A stretch of 64,000 nt of DNA from Bacteroidota bacterium (lineage in GTDB: Bacteria > Bacteroidota > Bacteroidia > Chitinophagales > LD1), in the NCBI GenBank assembly GCA_018267365.1, contig JAFDYQ010000007.1:1-64000 (forward strand), read 5' to 3'. The position numbers and the translations under genes were made by a program. The notes below the pieces were generated by a model. That model was not told the origin of the DNA and searched no databases. It worked only from the letters and a program-made list of their open reading frames with translations. Within the stretch, counting starts at the first letter, position 1; every line of letters begins with the position of its first letter. Shown here piece after piece: positions 24,134 through 33,253 of this stretch.

Positions 24134-25264
24134 ATGAAAAATATAATAGCAATCGCGTTTATCACACTTCTGTATGGATGCTCACAGCATCCAGCTCCCC
24201 TAGAATCTCAGCGTACAGATATGGCTGAGCATACGGTAGCGCTCACAGATAGCCAGATGACCAATGCAGGCATCACTCTGGGCCGTGCCTCGATGGCGCG
24301 GATGAGCGAGACCCTCCGCGTGAATGGCGTGGTAGATGTACCACCTCAGAACCTTATCTCAGTCAGTGTACCCACCGGGGGCTATCTCAAAAGTACCAAA
24401 CTGCTGCCGGGTATGCCCGTGCACCGCGGAGAGGAGATAGCTGTCATAGAAAATGAAGTATTCATACAGATGCAGCAGAACTACCTGACGGCTCTGGCCC
24501 GATCTGAATACCTGCAAAAAGAATATGCCCGCCAGCGCGATCTACATGCTACGCAGGCCACCAGTGACAAAGTCTATGAGCAGGTCACATCAGACTATAA
24601 GCAGCAGCAGGCAGAACTCAATGCCCTGCGGGAAAAACTCCGGCTCATAGGCATAGATGCGTCCAAACTGACAGCAGATAATATCAGCCGCAGTGTCAGA
24701 CTGGTATCTCCCATAGAGGGATATGTATCTGCCGTAAACGTCAATATCGGCAAGTTTGTAAATCCGACTGATATCTTGTTTGAACTGGTCAATCCTACCG
24801 ATCTGCACCTGGCACTCACTGTATTTGAAAAAGATATGCCCTATATCACCAAAGGCCTCAAAGTACAGGCGCATCCTGTCAATGATCCCGGTACTGTATA
24901 CAGCGCAGAGACCATACTGACCGGCAAGAAGCTGGACGAAAGCAGGAGCTCCATAGTGCATTGTCATTTTACTTCATCCACACACGAGTTACTGCCCGGC
25001 ATGTTTCTCAATGCAGAGATACAGCTACCGGCGCGCGAAGGCTATACTGTGCCTGATGAGGCGATCATACGCAGTGGAGACAGCTTGTACTTATTCAGGG
25101 TAGATGATAGCAATACCTTTACGATGGTTCAGGTACATCCTTTGCTATCTCGTGATAGTGTGACCATGATAGCTGCAGAAGGTCTTGATCTGTCTCATCA
25201 GCAGTTTATCATACATGGTGCATACGCAGCCTATATGAAGCTCGCGAATAAAAAGGAGGAGTAG
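24134..25264 (+). CDS. Efflux RND periplasmic adaptor, CusB/CzcB type
   Basis: The 376-residue lipoprotein has a lipobox ending at Cys16 (LYGCS). A barrel-sandwich/lipoyl region (VPTGGYLKSTKLLPG ... VSPIEGYVSAVNV) is split by a helical hairpin (~residues 110-180), followed by a beta-barrel and a membrane-proximal domain. This is the membrane-fusion protein that links the inner-membrane pump to its channel and, in CusB, passes metal to CusA. It follows the pump gene by 9 bases and closes the operon; convergent transcription comes from the zinc-ribbon gene 3 bases away. Confidence 0.93.
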   Translation: MKNIIAIAFITLLYGCSQHPAPLESQRTDMAEHTVALTDSQMTNAGITLGRASMARMSETLRVNGVVDVPPQNLISVSVPTGGYLKSTKLLPGMPVHRGEEIAVIENEVFIQMQQNYLTALARSEYLQKEYARQRDLHATQATSDKVYEQVTSDYKQQQAELNALREKLRLIGIDASKLTADNISRSVRLVSPIEGYVSAVNVNIGKFVNPTDILFELVNPTDLHLALTVFEKDMPYITKGLKVQAHPVNDPGTVYSAETILTGKKLDESRSSIVHCHFTSSTHELLPGMFLNAEIQLPAREGYTVPDEAIIRSGDSLYLFRVDDSNTFTMVQVHPLLSRDSVTMIAAEGLDLSHQQFIIHGAYAAYMKLANKKEE

Positions 25265-25267
25265 TAG

Positions 25268-25534
25268 TTATTTATTCTTCCAGCGCTCCAGTTGCGGTAT
25301 GCCCTTGGTAAAAAGACCTGCAAGAAATCCGGGAAAGCCCATTTCTTTCAATTTGCCCTTGGCAAATTCCTGCATTTGCGCAGCCGTCCAGTCAGGCTGT
25401 TTGAACCGGCCTTTCTCGTAGCAGTAGGCGCAATAAATCGTGCTGATAGAGCCGTCCGCATTGGTGCCGCCGCCACCCGGAGATTTTTTCATCGGCATGC
25501 CGCAGCTTTGGCAGTTTTTGTATGTCTTTGCCAT
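25268..25534 (-). CDS. Putative zinc-ribbon domain protein
   Basis: The 88-residue protein has two CxxC knuckles, CQSCGMPM near residue 8 and CAYCYEKG near 36. They are separated by a glycine-rich loop and followed by an amphipathic stretch (QMQEFAKGKLKEMGF). This matches the PF12674-type zinc-ribbon proteins, which are small and cytosolic with no established function. The gene is transcribed alone against the efflux operon; its stop lies 3 bases from the CusB stop. Confidence 0.88.
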   Translation of the reverse strand: MAKTYKNCQSCGMPMKKSPGGGGTNADGSISTIYCAYCYEKGRFKQPDWTAAQMQEFAKGKLKEMGFPGFLAGLFTKGIPQLERWKNK

Positions 25535-25578
25535 AGCGAATATTTAAGGTGAAGGATGAGGCGTTTTTCGTTTTGACG

Positions 25579-27954
25579 CTACCGGCATAAAATGATTTTA
25601 TGCATGCTGCTGTTCTTGCCATTCTGACTGATCATCGCATAGTACGCGCCCGGTGCGAGGTCTGCTACAGATACTTTGCTGTCTGCTATCACGGCCTTTT
25701 TAGCCTCAGCGCCCAGCGCGTCATAGATCGTCACTGTAGCGCCGCTGGCAGGCGTAGGCGTGATCTTGATCTGATCGCTGGCAGGATTTGGATATAGTTG
25801 CCATTCATCGCTGCCCGCTACAGTGCGCACAGATAGCGCTGTGCTATCGAGGTGAGCCAGCACCGTCAGGTCGTCAAAATAAAAGCCGTCATAGTTCAGG
25901 TATTGATCGCTGGTCAGGGAGAATCGGAGGAACATCTTGTGGCCTGCATAGTCGCCCAGGTCGGCTACCTCCTGCACCCATTCATTCTGATATCCATCGT
26001 ACAGGCTTTGATAGGCGTTATTCTGATTTTGGCCTACATTGGTATATAGCCCGCAGAGCGGCGACCAGCTTTGCCCATCTGTAGCTGCTTCTGCTAGTAC
26101 ATAGTCATAGCTTTTCTCCAGCTGCCACTTGGCCTGATAGAGTAGGTTTGCGCTGGTGGCATGGGTCAGGTCTACCGTATCGGTCAGCGTGATGGTCGTC
26201 GTAGTGTTGTTAGGGTAGTTTCCATTAGGACTATCAGTGATGGATGCATTTGGCGAGGTATATGATGCAGTCGTGGTGCCCCAGTTGCCGGTATGAGTGA
26301 ATGCAGCGGTACTATTGCAATCATTGTAGTACAGCGTATCGCCGCTGATATATTTCTTGGTGATCGTATCGGCATAGCTATACAGGCCGTTATTCACCAC
26401 TACCTCAAAGGTAAAATCTGATCCCGCGCTTACAGTGGAGCTGAGCTGTATGACAAAAGAATCAGTGATAGTAGCTAGCAGCGCAGGATTGGTAATAGTG
26501 GTCATAGTACCTGGTACTATCACATTAGGGTCAGAAGATGTGAGAGAAACAGTATACACTGCAGGGGTATCCAGGCCGAGTTGCTGCGCCTGATATTTAA
26601 AGTTGAACTGGTGTGACAGCGTCACCTTGGGTGAAACATCGGTGATCTCCAAATGGCGGAGTAGAAATTTATGCGCATAGTATATCAGATCAAAATTCTC
26701 TTTTGCTACTTCTGTCACAGCAGATGCCGGCGGCCAAAACCCATAAGCCTGGGATCCGGATTCCGGTGTCATAGAGAATACTTTATTCTTGGTGCCTTGT
26801 TCACCATACATCCAGTCATCAGAGTCGCCATTGGTGGTATAGCCTACTGTCTGGTCTCCGGTGCCGTAGAGGAAGCCATTATATTTCGTCATCGTGCGTG
26901 CGTAGGCTATGAATAGCGATGAGTCAGGTGTGAGCAGGCCGGCCTCGTATCCCCACGGATAGATCAGCATATTGCTATAGGTGTGATAGTTGACCGCTAT
27001 GCGGAAGTTGTGATGCTCAGCAAAGTATTTCATGGCTGCGATCTCCGGCTCCGAAAACCCTGATGTGCCCCGGTAAGTTTCATCTGTGGTAATATTTGAT
27101 GAGCCGGTATTGTCGTAGCCCCAGTTGTAGCCATAGTTGCGGTTTAGATCTACGCCATAAGTACTATCAGCATTGTGTCGCCTGTTTTTGCGCCACATGC
27201 CCCCTCCGTTGGGATTAGTACTTTCATTGTAGATATATCCGTCAGGATTTACACACGGTACGATATACATCTCTGTATGGTCCACTATAGCGCGTACCTC
27301 TGCTGAGTTTTGATAGTTTTCCAGCAGGTACCACATATAGAACATCATATCCGTCAGCCCCGCCGGCTCGCGTGCGTGATGCAGCGCAGTATAGAGTATC
27401 TGTGGTTTTTGTGTCTGGTCGGAGTCAGGATGGTTTGATATGCGCATCCAGTAGAGCGGGCGGCTCTCTATAGAGCGGAACGTATCTATCACATTGCGCG
27501 CAGAGATCAGGTTAGGATATTTCGCATGCATGGAGTCGAGCTGGGCCAGCATCTCTGCATATGTCAGAAAGCCACCCATACTGCCACCGTGAAAATTAGC
27601 CGGTGTAGGTACACTGTAGCCGGAGGCAGAGCTGCAGGTCACAGCCCTCGGTGCTGCCGGATGGGGATTGACGTTTTGCTGCGAGTAGTACGCTCCGACA
27701 TCATTGATCTGTACCTCGTATTGAAATCCGGATGCAGCTATTTTTTGTACTTCGGCCTCAGATAGGTCAGTGGTGAGAGATACTCCTTTCTTATACTGCC
27801 CGTGATCGGCCCCTATACCCAGGCGCGCCAGATCCGATATACTGTGCGACGCATCAAAATTGACCAGGACGCGAGCGTATCGCTGCTGCTGCGCTGAGGT
27901 GGCAAAACCAGAGAATAATACACCGGCCAGCAAGAGTAGACGGATCTGTTTCAT
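25579..27954 (-). CDS. Secreted M14 zinc carboxypeptidase with T9SS sorting domain
   Basis: The 791-residue protein has a signal peptide (residues 1-21, ending TSAQ) and a propeptide-like region to ~120. The M14 catalytic domain follows: HHAREP (zinc ligands His and Glu) near 191-196, DLNRNYGYNW near 262, the third zinc-ligand histidine in NYHTYSN near 330, and the catalytic glutamate in TPESGS near 400. Next come an Ig-like region and a jelly-roll domain (DCNSTAAFTHTGNWGTT...YFDDLTV, ~545-705). The last ~75 residues (LYPNPASDQIKI...MHKIILCR) are a type A T9SS sorting domain. It should be exported and digest peptides outside the cell. It follows the OmpA-type gene on the same strand but is separated by a terminator. 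Confidence 0.93.
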   Translation of the reverse strand: MKQIRLLLLAGVLFSGFATSAQQQRYARVLVNFDASHSISDLARLGIGADHGQYKKGVSLTTDLSEAEVQKIAASGFQYEVQINDVGAYYSQQNVNPHPAAPRAVTCSSASGYSVPTPANFHGGSMGGFLTYAEMLAQLDSMHAKYPNLISARNVIDTFRSIESRPLYWMRISNHPDSDQTQKPQILYTALHHAREPAGLTDMMFYMWYLLENYQNSAEVRAIVDHTEMYIVPCVNPDGYIYNESTNPNGGGMWRKNRRHNADSTYGVDLNRNYGYNWGYDNTGSSNITTDETYRGTSGFSEPEIAAMKYFAEHHNFRIAVNYHTYSNMLIYPWGYEAGLLTPDSSLFIAYARTMTKYNGFLYGTGDQTVGYTTNGDSDDWMYGEQGTKNKVFSMTPESGSQAYGFWPPASAVTEVAKENFDLIYYAHKFLLRHLEITDVSPKVTLSHQFNFKYQAQQLGLDTPAVYTVSLTSSDPNVIVPGTMTTITNPALLATITDSFVIQLSSTVSAGSDFTFEVVVNNGLYSYADTITKKYISGDTLYYNDCNSTAAFTHTGNWGTTTASYTSPNASITDSPNGNYPNNTTTTITLTDTVDLTHATSANLLYQAKWQLEKSYDYVLAEAATDGQSWSPLCGLYTNVGQNQNNAYQSLYDGYQNEWVQEVADLGDYAGHKMFLRFSLTSDQYLNYDGFYFDDLTVLAHLDSTALSVRTVAGSDEWQLYPNPASDQIKITPTPASGATVTIYDALGAEAKKAVIADSKVSVADLAPGAYYAMISQNGKNSSMHKIILCR

Positions 27955-27955
27955 A

Positions 27956-27990
27956 AAATGAAAAATGGTTATCTATCAAAGATAACCATT
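27956..27990 (-). terminator. Rho-independent terminator of the PorP/PorE-like operon
   Basis: A perfect 10-bp stem (AATGGTTATC at 27964-27973, GATAACCATT at 27981-27990) with a 7-base loop is followed on the minus strand by TTTTTCATTTT. It lies 22 bases beyond the stop of the OmpA-type gene and immediately upstream of the carboxypeptidase start. Confidence 0.85.
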
Positions 27991-28011
27991 TCACTATCAG
28001 CAGTTGTTAAA

Positions 28012-29949
28012 CTACTGTTCGCTTGCGATTTTGATCTCCACCCTGCGGTTTCGCCGGTTGGTCTCCTCTACACAGTTCTTATCCTTCATGCACTCCTGGC
28101 TCAGTTTTACAGTGCCAAAGTAGGCAGACCGGATACGCAGTGTAGAGATACCCTGTGCGGCCAGGTAGTCCACCACTTCCTTCACGCGGCGGAGCGAAAG
28201 GCCATTATTATAGGTGTCTGATCCATGCTGATCCGCATAGCCGCTGACATATACTACGTTTTTCGGGTCTTTCATTCTTTCCACTACTTCCCGCAGTGTG
28301 TCTTTAGATGCTGTACCCAGATTAGACGTATTGAGGTCATAGTACAGGATAGCTGTATACGGATGGTGCACATCTTCCTTTACTCTTTTTTCGGCTACCA
28401 TCGCTACATCCACAGTTCCCTTGTCAGTGATACTGGCGCCTGAGATAGTCTGGGTCTGGTAGTCATCTTTGCCTATTCGTACTACGTCCGTAGGCCTTAC
28501 TTTTTTATCGTAGTACATCACACCTTTGTCGTTGGTATAGTAGAAAGCTCCCTCGCCCGGACTGCGCGGATCTGCTACCTCTACGCGTGCATTGCTGATC
28601 GGTTCATGTGTGCCGGCATCCAGTAGCGTAGCGGTGTACAGCGGCTCCTCTTTCTTTTCTTCCTTGGCAGGTGCAGGGAAAGAGAAGCTGAAAATATCAT
28701 CATCACCATCCCTGTTGCTGGCAAAGTAACCTATCCGGTTCTTACTGTCTACTATGATGCTGAGGTCATCTTTGGCAGAGTTGAAGTTGATACCCATATT
28801 ATGCACCTTGCCAAATTTGGCACCCTCCATTCGAGCGTGAAATACATCCAGGCCGCCATAACCCGGCCAGCCGTCTGATGTGAAAAACAGGATGCTGTCG
28901 GCAGCCATATACGGGAAGAGCTCATTTCCTGATGTATTGACCTGCGGGCCCAGATTGATAGGCGTCTCCCAGATACTGCCGTTGCGGCGTGCATAGTAGA
29001 GGTCCATGCCACCCTGGCCGCTGCCCTGCTGGTCTGATGAAAAGTACAGTATGCTGCCATCAGGAGAGAGCGATGGATGCGCATAGTTGGCACCCTCCAT
29101 CTCAAAGTTTAGCAGCTCCGGTGCACTCCATTCTGAGCCATTGAAGGTGCTATGCAGTATCTGCAGCTGATCGTGTTTCTTGTTCTTTTTATTATTTCGT
29201 GTGAAGAAGATCTCGTCATAGGCAGCATTGAATGTGGCTGCGCCATCGTTCAGCTTAGAGTTGATCGAGCCGGGCAGCTTATCTATGATATTCAGGTCAC
29301 CTTTGCCATCTTCCTGCACCGTGTAGATATCGGTAAATGGCTCCTTGTTCCACATGATGCGCTCAGATGTCTGGCCGCGCTCCGCGCGGTTTGATGTAAA
29401 GGCCAGACCTTTCTTGTAGTAAGCCGGCGCATATTCTGTAGCATTCGTATTAAATGCTTTGCGCTCTATGTTAAATGTATTCTTGTGGTTGTTATGTAGC
29501 CCCTTGCCTGATATTTCAGCAAACTCGGCTGCCATCTTGCCTTTGAGTGCAGGGTCGTTTGCCACTTTCTCAAATTGCTCCTGGGCCTCCGCATATTTAC
29601 TGTTAGACTCCAGTGTCCTCGCATAGTCAAAGGTGGTCTGGGCATTTGCTTTACCGGCCTTTGCCACATCTGCATACACAGATTCAGCTTTGATGCTGTT
29701 GCCCATCTTCATGTAGCTGGCAGCGAGCTTTACTTTGACGCTGTATACACTATCGCGCCACGCCGTATCGCGGCTGCATGGAGCTGCCAGGATGTGCTCG
29801 TACTTGTCAGCTGCAGCTACATAGTACTTTTGCTGCATTTTCTTGTCAGCGCACTTTACAGCTTTGTCCCAGCGGCTGGCTTTGCCCGCTTCGGCTCCCG
29901 TGGCCAGCAGTAGCAGGCAGGAGAGGATGGCTATGTGATAGTATTTCAT
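28012..29949 (-). CDS. PorE-like OmpA family protein (TPR, beta-propeller, OmpA)
   Basis: From the ATG at 29949 (MKYYHIAILSCLLLLATGAEA) the protein is 645 residues with a signal peptide. It has TPR-like helices (~25-150), PD40/WD40-like beta-propeller blades (AHPSLSPDGSILYFSSD, FASNRDGDDDIFSF; ~180-430), a carboxypeptidase-regulatory-like domain (ATLLDAGTHEPISNARV) and a C-terminal OmpA peptidoglycan-binding domain (YVSGYADQHGSDTYN ... RRNRRVEI). This order matches PorE of the T9SS, which tethers the secretion apparatus to peptidoglycan, although similar proteins occur in many copies per genome. It follows PorP/SprF by 42 bases and ends the operon. Confidence 0.9.
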   Translation of the reverse strand: MKYYHIAILSCLLLLATGAEAGKASRWDKAVKCADKKMQQKYYVAAADKYEHILAAPCSRDTAWRDSVYSVKVKLAASYMKMGNSIKAESVYADVAKAGKANAQTTFDYARTLESNSKYAEAQEQFEKVANDPALKGKMAAEFAEISGKGLHNNHKNTFNIERKAFNTNATEYAPAYYKKGLAFTSNRAERGQTSERIMWNKEPFTDIYTVQEDGKGDLNIIDKLPGSINSKLNDGAATFNAAYDEIFFTRNNKKNKKHDQLQILHSTFNGSEWSAPELLNFEMEGANYAHPSLSPDGSILYFSSDQQGSGQGGMDLYYARRNGSIWETPINLGPQVNTSGNELFPYMAADSILFFTSDGWPGYGGLDVFHARMEGAKFGKVHNMGINFNSAKDDLSIIVDSKNRIGYFASNRDGDDDIFSFSFPAPAKEEKKEEPLYTATLLDAGTHEPISNARVEVADPRSPGEGAFYYTNDKGVMYYDKKVRPTDVVRIGKDDYQTQTISGASITDKGTVDVAMVAEKRVKEDVHHPYTAILYYDLNTSNLGTASKDTLREVVERMKDPKNVVYVSGYADQHGSDTYNNGLSLRRVKEVVDYLAAQGISTLRIRSAYFGTVKLSQECMKDKNCVEETNRRNRRVEIKIASEQ

Positions 29950-29991
29950 GTGATATAGGCTTGGTTGGGCTTTCGTATTCTTTTCTTTCAC

Positions 29992-30918
29992 TTAAAAATA
30001 TCTCGGCGACTGAGCGATGCGTGTATTGAATTTCGGAATCTTAAATCCGAGTATCACCTCATGATTGCCGTAGCTCGACGTGCGGAATTTTGTTTGCTGT
30101 AGCTCTCCGGCATAGCTCAGCTGTACATACTTTGTGATGCCCACACCTAGTATGAATCCAAAGGCTGCATTCACGCGGTAATATGGTCCAAACCAGAAGA
30201 CTTCTTTGTATTTGAAGTTGAGATTGATATCAGCATTAAAGCGCTCCTGCTTGTCCGAGCGGATCATAAAGGATGGCATGAAGTGGAAATCGTTGCGGGT
30301 CTTCAGGTCATAGCCTGCCATCAGGTTAAAGTTGAATTTCTCCAGGCTGTATCGGTTTTTAGCCACAGCGTAGTCATAGGCATTGTGCACCAGCTTTGGC
30401 ACCGAGAAGCTGACATAGAAGTTCTTGGTCACGTAGGCCGCACCTACAGCTACATTCACCTGATAGGCTGTAGTGTTTAGTTTGAAGATGTCATCTCCGT
30501 TAAAAGTAGTGGTCAGGCTACTGCCATTCTCCTGTATCGCGCCAAAGGAGCCTGACAGGCCCAGCATCAGGCGCCTGCCTTTTTTCAGTTTGATCCCGTA
30601 GGAGTAGGACAGGGTGGCGCTGTAGTTTTTCACCACGCTGTACTCTTCATAGGAGACCGCGCCGCCCAGTGAGGAGCTGGTATAGCCCAGCCTGCCATTG
30701 GCCTGAGCCAGTAGGGTGCGCGGTGCTCCGGGAAAGTTGGCCTGCTGCTGATTAAAAATCAGCGAGCCCACTACATCTTCACTGGCACCTGTCATGGCAG
30801 GGTTGTAGAGTACCTGGTTATTCAGCCAGTAGTGGCGTATACCCTGCGCCCCGGCAGATACCGTGGCCAGAGACAGCACAGCGCTGAGTATGGCTATGAG
30901 TGTATATGATCTTCTCAT
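29992..30918 (-). CDS. PorP/SprF family type IX secretion outer-membrane protein
   Basis: The 308-residue protein has a signal peptide (to ~residue 25, SAGAQG). The family's opening pattern follows: HYWLNNQVLYNPAMTGAS, then SLIFNQQQANFPGAPRT. The remainder alternates as a beta-barrel and ends LGFKIPKFNTRIAQSPRYF. PorP/SprF proteins are outer-membrane barrels that act as adaptors at the T9SS, usually encoded next to the substrate they serve; SprF is needed for SprB in gliding. Here it sits between the type B cargo gene (21 bases) and the PorE-like gene, the typical three-gene unit. Confidence 0.93.
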   Translation of the reverse strand: MRRSYTLIAILSAVLSLATVSAGAQGIRHYWLNNQVLYNPAMTGASEDVVGSLIFNQQQANFPGAPRTLLAQANGRLGYTSSSLGGAVSYEEYSVVKNYSATLSYSYGIKLKKGRRLMLGLSGSFGAIQENGSSLTTTFNGDDIFKLNTTAYQVNVAVGAAYVTKNFYVSFSVPKLVHNAYDYAVAKNRYSLEKFNFNLMAGYDLKTRNDFHFMPSFMIRSDKQERFNADINLNFKYKEVFWFGPYYRVNAAFGFILGVGITKYVQLSYAGELQQTKFRTSSYGNHEVILGFKIPKFNTRIAQSPRYF

Positions 30919-30939
30919 GCAGATGAGGTTTAGTCGGGT

Positions 30940-32949
30940 TTAGTATTTGATGAGGAAATATCCCTTTTGCAGCGGTTTGCCTTCCTCCAGTTTCAGGGTA
31001 TAGAAGTAGGTATCTACAGCCAGCTTGTGTCCCAGCTGCGAGAAACCTTCTTCATTCGTGCCTTTCCAGTCGTTCTTATATCCCACACGGTGCATTACTA
31101 CCTGATCGTTGCGGTCCACTACTGTCAGTTCGTTATCAGGATAGCTTTCCAGGCCCGGTATGTAGAGTTCGTCATTCAGGCCATCATCATTTGGTGTGAA
31201 GAGTGTCGGCACAGTGAGTGAGGTTCCTTTGCCCGCTGTGTATGTCACATCATCAATGGCCGAGCAGCCATGCACGTCTGTGACCAATACTGTGAAAGAA
31301 TACACACCGGTGTCAGGGGTCAGGAAGAGTGCATGCTCTTTGGTCGAGTCATCCAGGTTCTCTGCAGGCGTCCACGCATAAGTGTATGGAGCGGTGCCAC
31401 CTACTGCCACAGACACGGTATCTCCCAGAGGGTAGCGGGTGATAGGAGAGTAGTACACTGTCCGGTCCGGTCCTGCATTCGCATGTACAAAGTGGTAGAC
31501 TGTCACCACTACATCATCTGACACAGTATTGCAGGAGTTGGTCACTGTCCAGCGCAGCGTATTCGCAAATTCGTTCAGTCCGCTCACCACAGCGCGCGGA
31601 GAGTCTGCCGGAGAGAAGGACCCTGCACCTGAGACTACGCTCCAGGTGCCGGACGCGTCATCCGGCAGTATACCGCCGAGTACATATGTAGTAGGGCAGA
31701 TAGAGGTATCCATGCCTGCATTGACTGTGCGCAGGGTATCATCGCGATAGATCTTTACCTCGTCAAAAAATGCCGGTGTACAGGCACCGTTGGTCAGCTG
31801 CCAGCGCAGGATATTTTCACCAAAAGACAAACCGTTCACAGCAGAGGTGGCGCTGGTAGACTGGGCTACAGTACCACTGCCTTTGATCACGGTCCAGGTG
31901 CCGGTACCTGCTGATGGCGGCGCAGCAGTGAGGATGGCCTGCGGACTGCACACGCTCTGGTCCATACCTGCATAGGCAGGAGAGGGGTTCGTATCCCGGG
32001 TGATCACTACTCGCGCATACGAGTAGAAATGTGCCGGGCAGGAGACATTATTGGCTGTCACGCCAAATTGAAATACGTTAGCCCCTACGGTCAGGTTGAC
32101 CACCTGAGGAGCGGGGATGGTATCGTTCGTCACCAGGCCTCCGCCTGCTACGGTAGCCCACAGTACACTGGCTCCTGCCGGAGCTGTACCCTGCAATACG
32201 GAGGTAGCTGCACACACATGAAAATCCGGACCCGGGTTAGCCAGTTTGCGCACCCTGAGGTTAAACGGTCTGCGATACAAGGTCAGTGCCGGCAGCTGAG
32301 AGTTAGTGATCTTGACGTAGTATATGCCTGCATCAGAGCTGTCCATGCAGAGGATGGTATATACATTAGACGCGCCCGATACGACCAGGGTAGTGTCCAG
32401 GTACCAGGCGTAGTTATCGCCCACAGATGGGTTGGCGTCTACAGCCGTCACCAGTGAGATGGCAGACTGCTCGGTAGCTATCGTATCTATGTATACGCCT
32501 GCACTGTCCTGCGGAGCATAGTAGAAGGAATCTACGTGTGCCTTATCAGGCACCAGGTGGCGAAAGGTCAGTTTGTTATTGGCCAGATTCAGCGTATCCA
32601 GGTGCAGGCCTGTCAGCACGGGGAAGTAGGTCAACCCGTTAGTACTTAGATTTAAAACCTTTAGCCCTGTCAGTCTGTACAGGGAGTCTGTAGCAGCACC
32701 ACTCAGGTTATTGCCCGGCAGGCTGATGCGGGTCACCCTTCCTCCGGCTGTGGTGATACCATACCAGGTGGCCACGCTGCCGGATAGCCAGCCGCTGTGG
32801 TTGATCCAGGTACTGCCACCGGTAGTATTGTAGAGGCTTACGAGTGTCAGTGAGTCCGAGGCTGCTACCTGCGCCTCTGATGGAGTACTTTGTGCCAGTA
32901 TTCCCATCAGGAATAAAAGGCTGATGAACGGGTTGTAGAGTTTTTTCAT
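30940..32949 (-). CDS. LRR/Ig-like surface protein with type B T9SS domain
   Basis: The 669-residue protein has a signal peptide (~1-26, PSEAQ). A leucine-rich repeat domain follows (SLYNTTGGSTWINHSGW, then LPGNNLS, LNLSTNGLT, LNLANNKLT; ~30-130). Next are one Ig-like and several PKD-like domains, each opened by AGPD/AGMD (~230-570). The C-terminal ~95 residues (VPTLFTPNDDGLNDELYIPG ... KGYFLIKY) are the gliding-motility-associated C-terminal domain (CHU_C, type B T9SS signal). Type B cargo such as SprB depends on a neighbouring PorP/SprF protein, which is encoded 21 bases downstream. It is probably a surface adhesin; no catalytic motif is visible. Confidence 0.92.
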   Translation of the reverse strand: MKKLYNPFISLLFLMGILAQSTPSEAQVAASDSLTLVSLYNTTGGSTWINHSGWLSGSVATWYGITTAGGRVTRISLPGNNLSGAATDSLYRLTGLKVLNLSTNGLTYFPVLTGLHLDTLNLANNKLTFRHLVPDKAHVDSFYYAPQDSAGVYIDTIATEQSAISLVTAVDANPSVGDNYAWYLDTTLVVSGASNVYTILCMDSSDAGIYYVKITNSQLPALTLYRRPFNLRVRKLANPGPDFHVCAATSVLQGTAPAGASVLWATVAGGGLVTNDTIPAPQVVNLTVGANVFQFGVTANNVSCPAHFYSYARVVITRDTNPSPAYAGMDQSVCSPQAILTAAPPSAGTGTWTVIKGSGTVAQSTSATSAVNGLSFGENILRWQLTNGACTPAFFDEVKIYRDDTLRTVNAGMDTSICPTTYVLGGILPDDASGTWSVVSGAGSFSPADSPRAVVSGLNEFANTLRWTVTNSCNTVSDDVVVTVYHFVHANAGPDRTVYYSPITRYPLGDTVSVAVGGTAPYTYAWTPAENLDDSTKEHALFLTPDTGVYSFTVLVTDVHGCSAIDDVTYTAGKGTSLTVPTLFTPNDDGLNDELYIPGLESYPDNELTVVDRNDQVVMHRVGYKNDWKGTNEEGFSQLGHKLAVDTYFYTLKLEEGKPLQKGYFLIKY

Positions 32950-32974
32950 CCGGCAAGATGTTTTGAGGACGAGA

Positions 32975-32982
32975 CAAACGTA
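32975..32982 (-). promoter_or_regulatory. Bacteroidota -7 box for the PorP/PorE-like operon
   Basis: TACGTTTG on the minus strand matches TAnnTTTG, the -7 element of the Bacteroidota primary sigma factor. It lies 26 bases ahead of the ATG at 32949. No clear TTG -33 element is visible, so strength is uncertain. Confidence 0.5.
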
Positions 32983-33227
32983 AAGTTTTTATTCTGAAAA
33001 AAGACGTATACGAAAAATACCAGGCATATTTTTTCTCGGCTCACTGCTCTGTAAATGTAGGATACGATGGGGTGCAGATGCCTCAAAGCCCTTAGTAATA
33101 CTATACTTGATTGATTTTGTGTCTTCCTGGACAACAAAGGGTCTACCCATTGCATCGGATTACCGTCATGTATTTTTTGTGTATAGAATTTAGTAGCACA
33201 AAAAATTCGTTTAGCATTCTCTTTTGG

Positions 33228-33235
33228 TACATTTG
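33228..33235 (+). promoter_or_regulatory. Bacteroidota -7 box for the large secreted protein gene
   Basis: TACATTTG matches TAnnTTTG exactly and ends 18 bases before the ATG at 33254. An in-frame TTG at 33224 lies inside this box, which argues against translation starting that far upstream. Confidence 0.5.
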
Positions 33236-33253
33236 AAGCCTATAAACATTGTC

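Larger units (their letters stand above)
32950..33253 (+). other. Divergent promoter region
   Basis: About 300 bases separate the minus-strand T9SS operon and the plus-strand large secreted-protein gene. It is AT-rich, contains a -7 box for each direction (listed separately), and shows no other gene or strong repeat. Confidence 0.7.
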
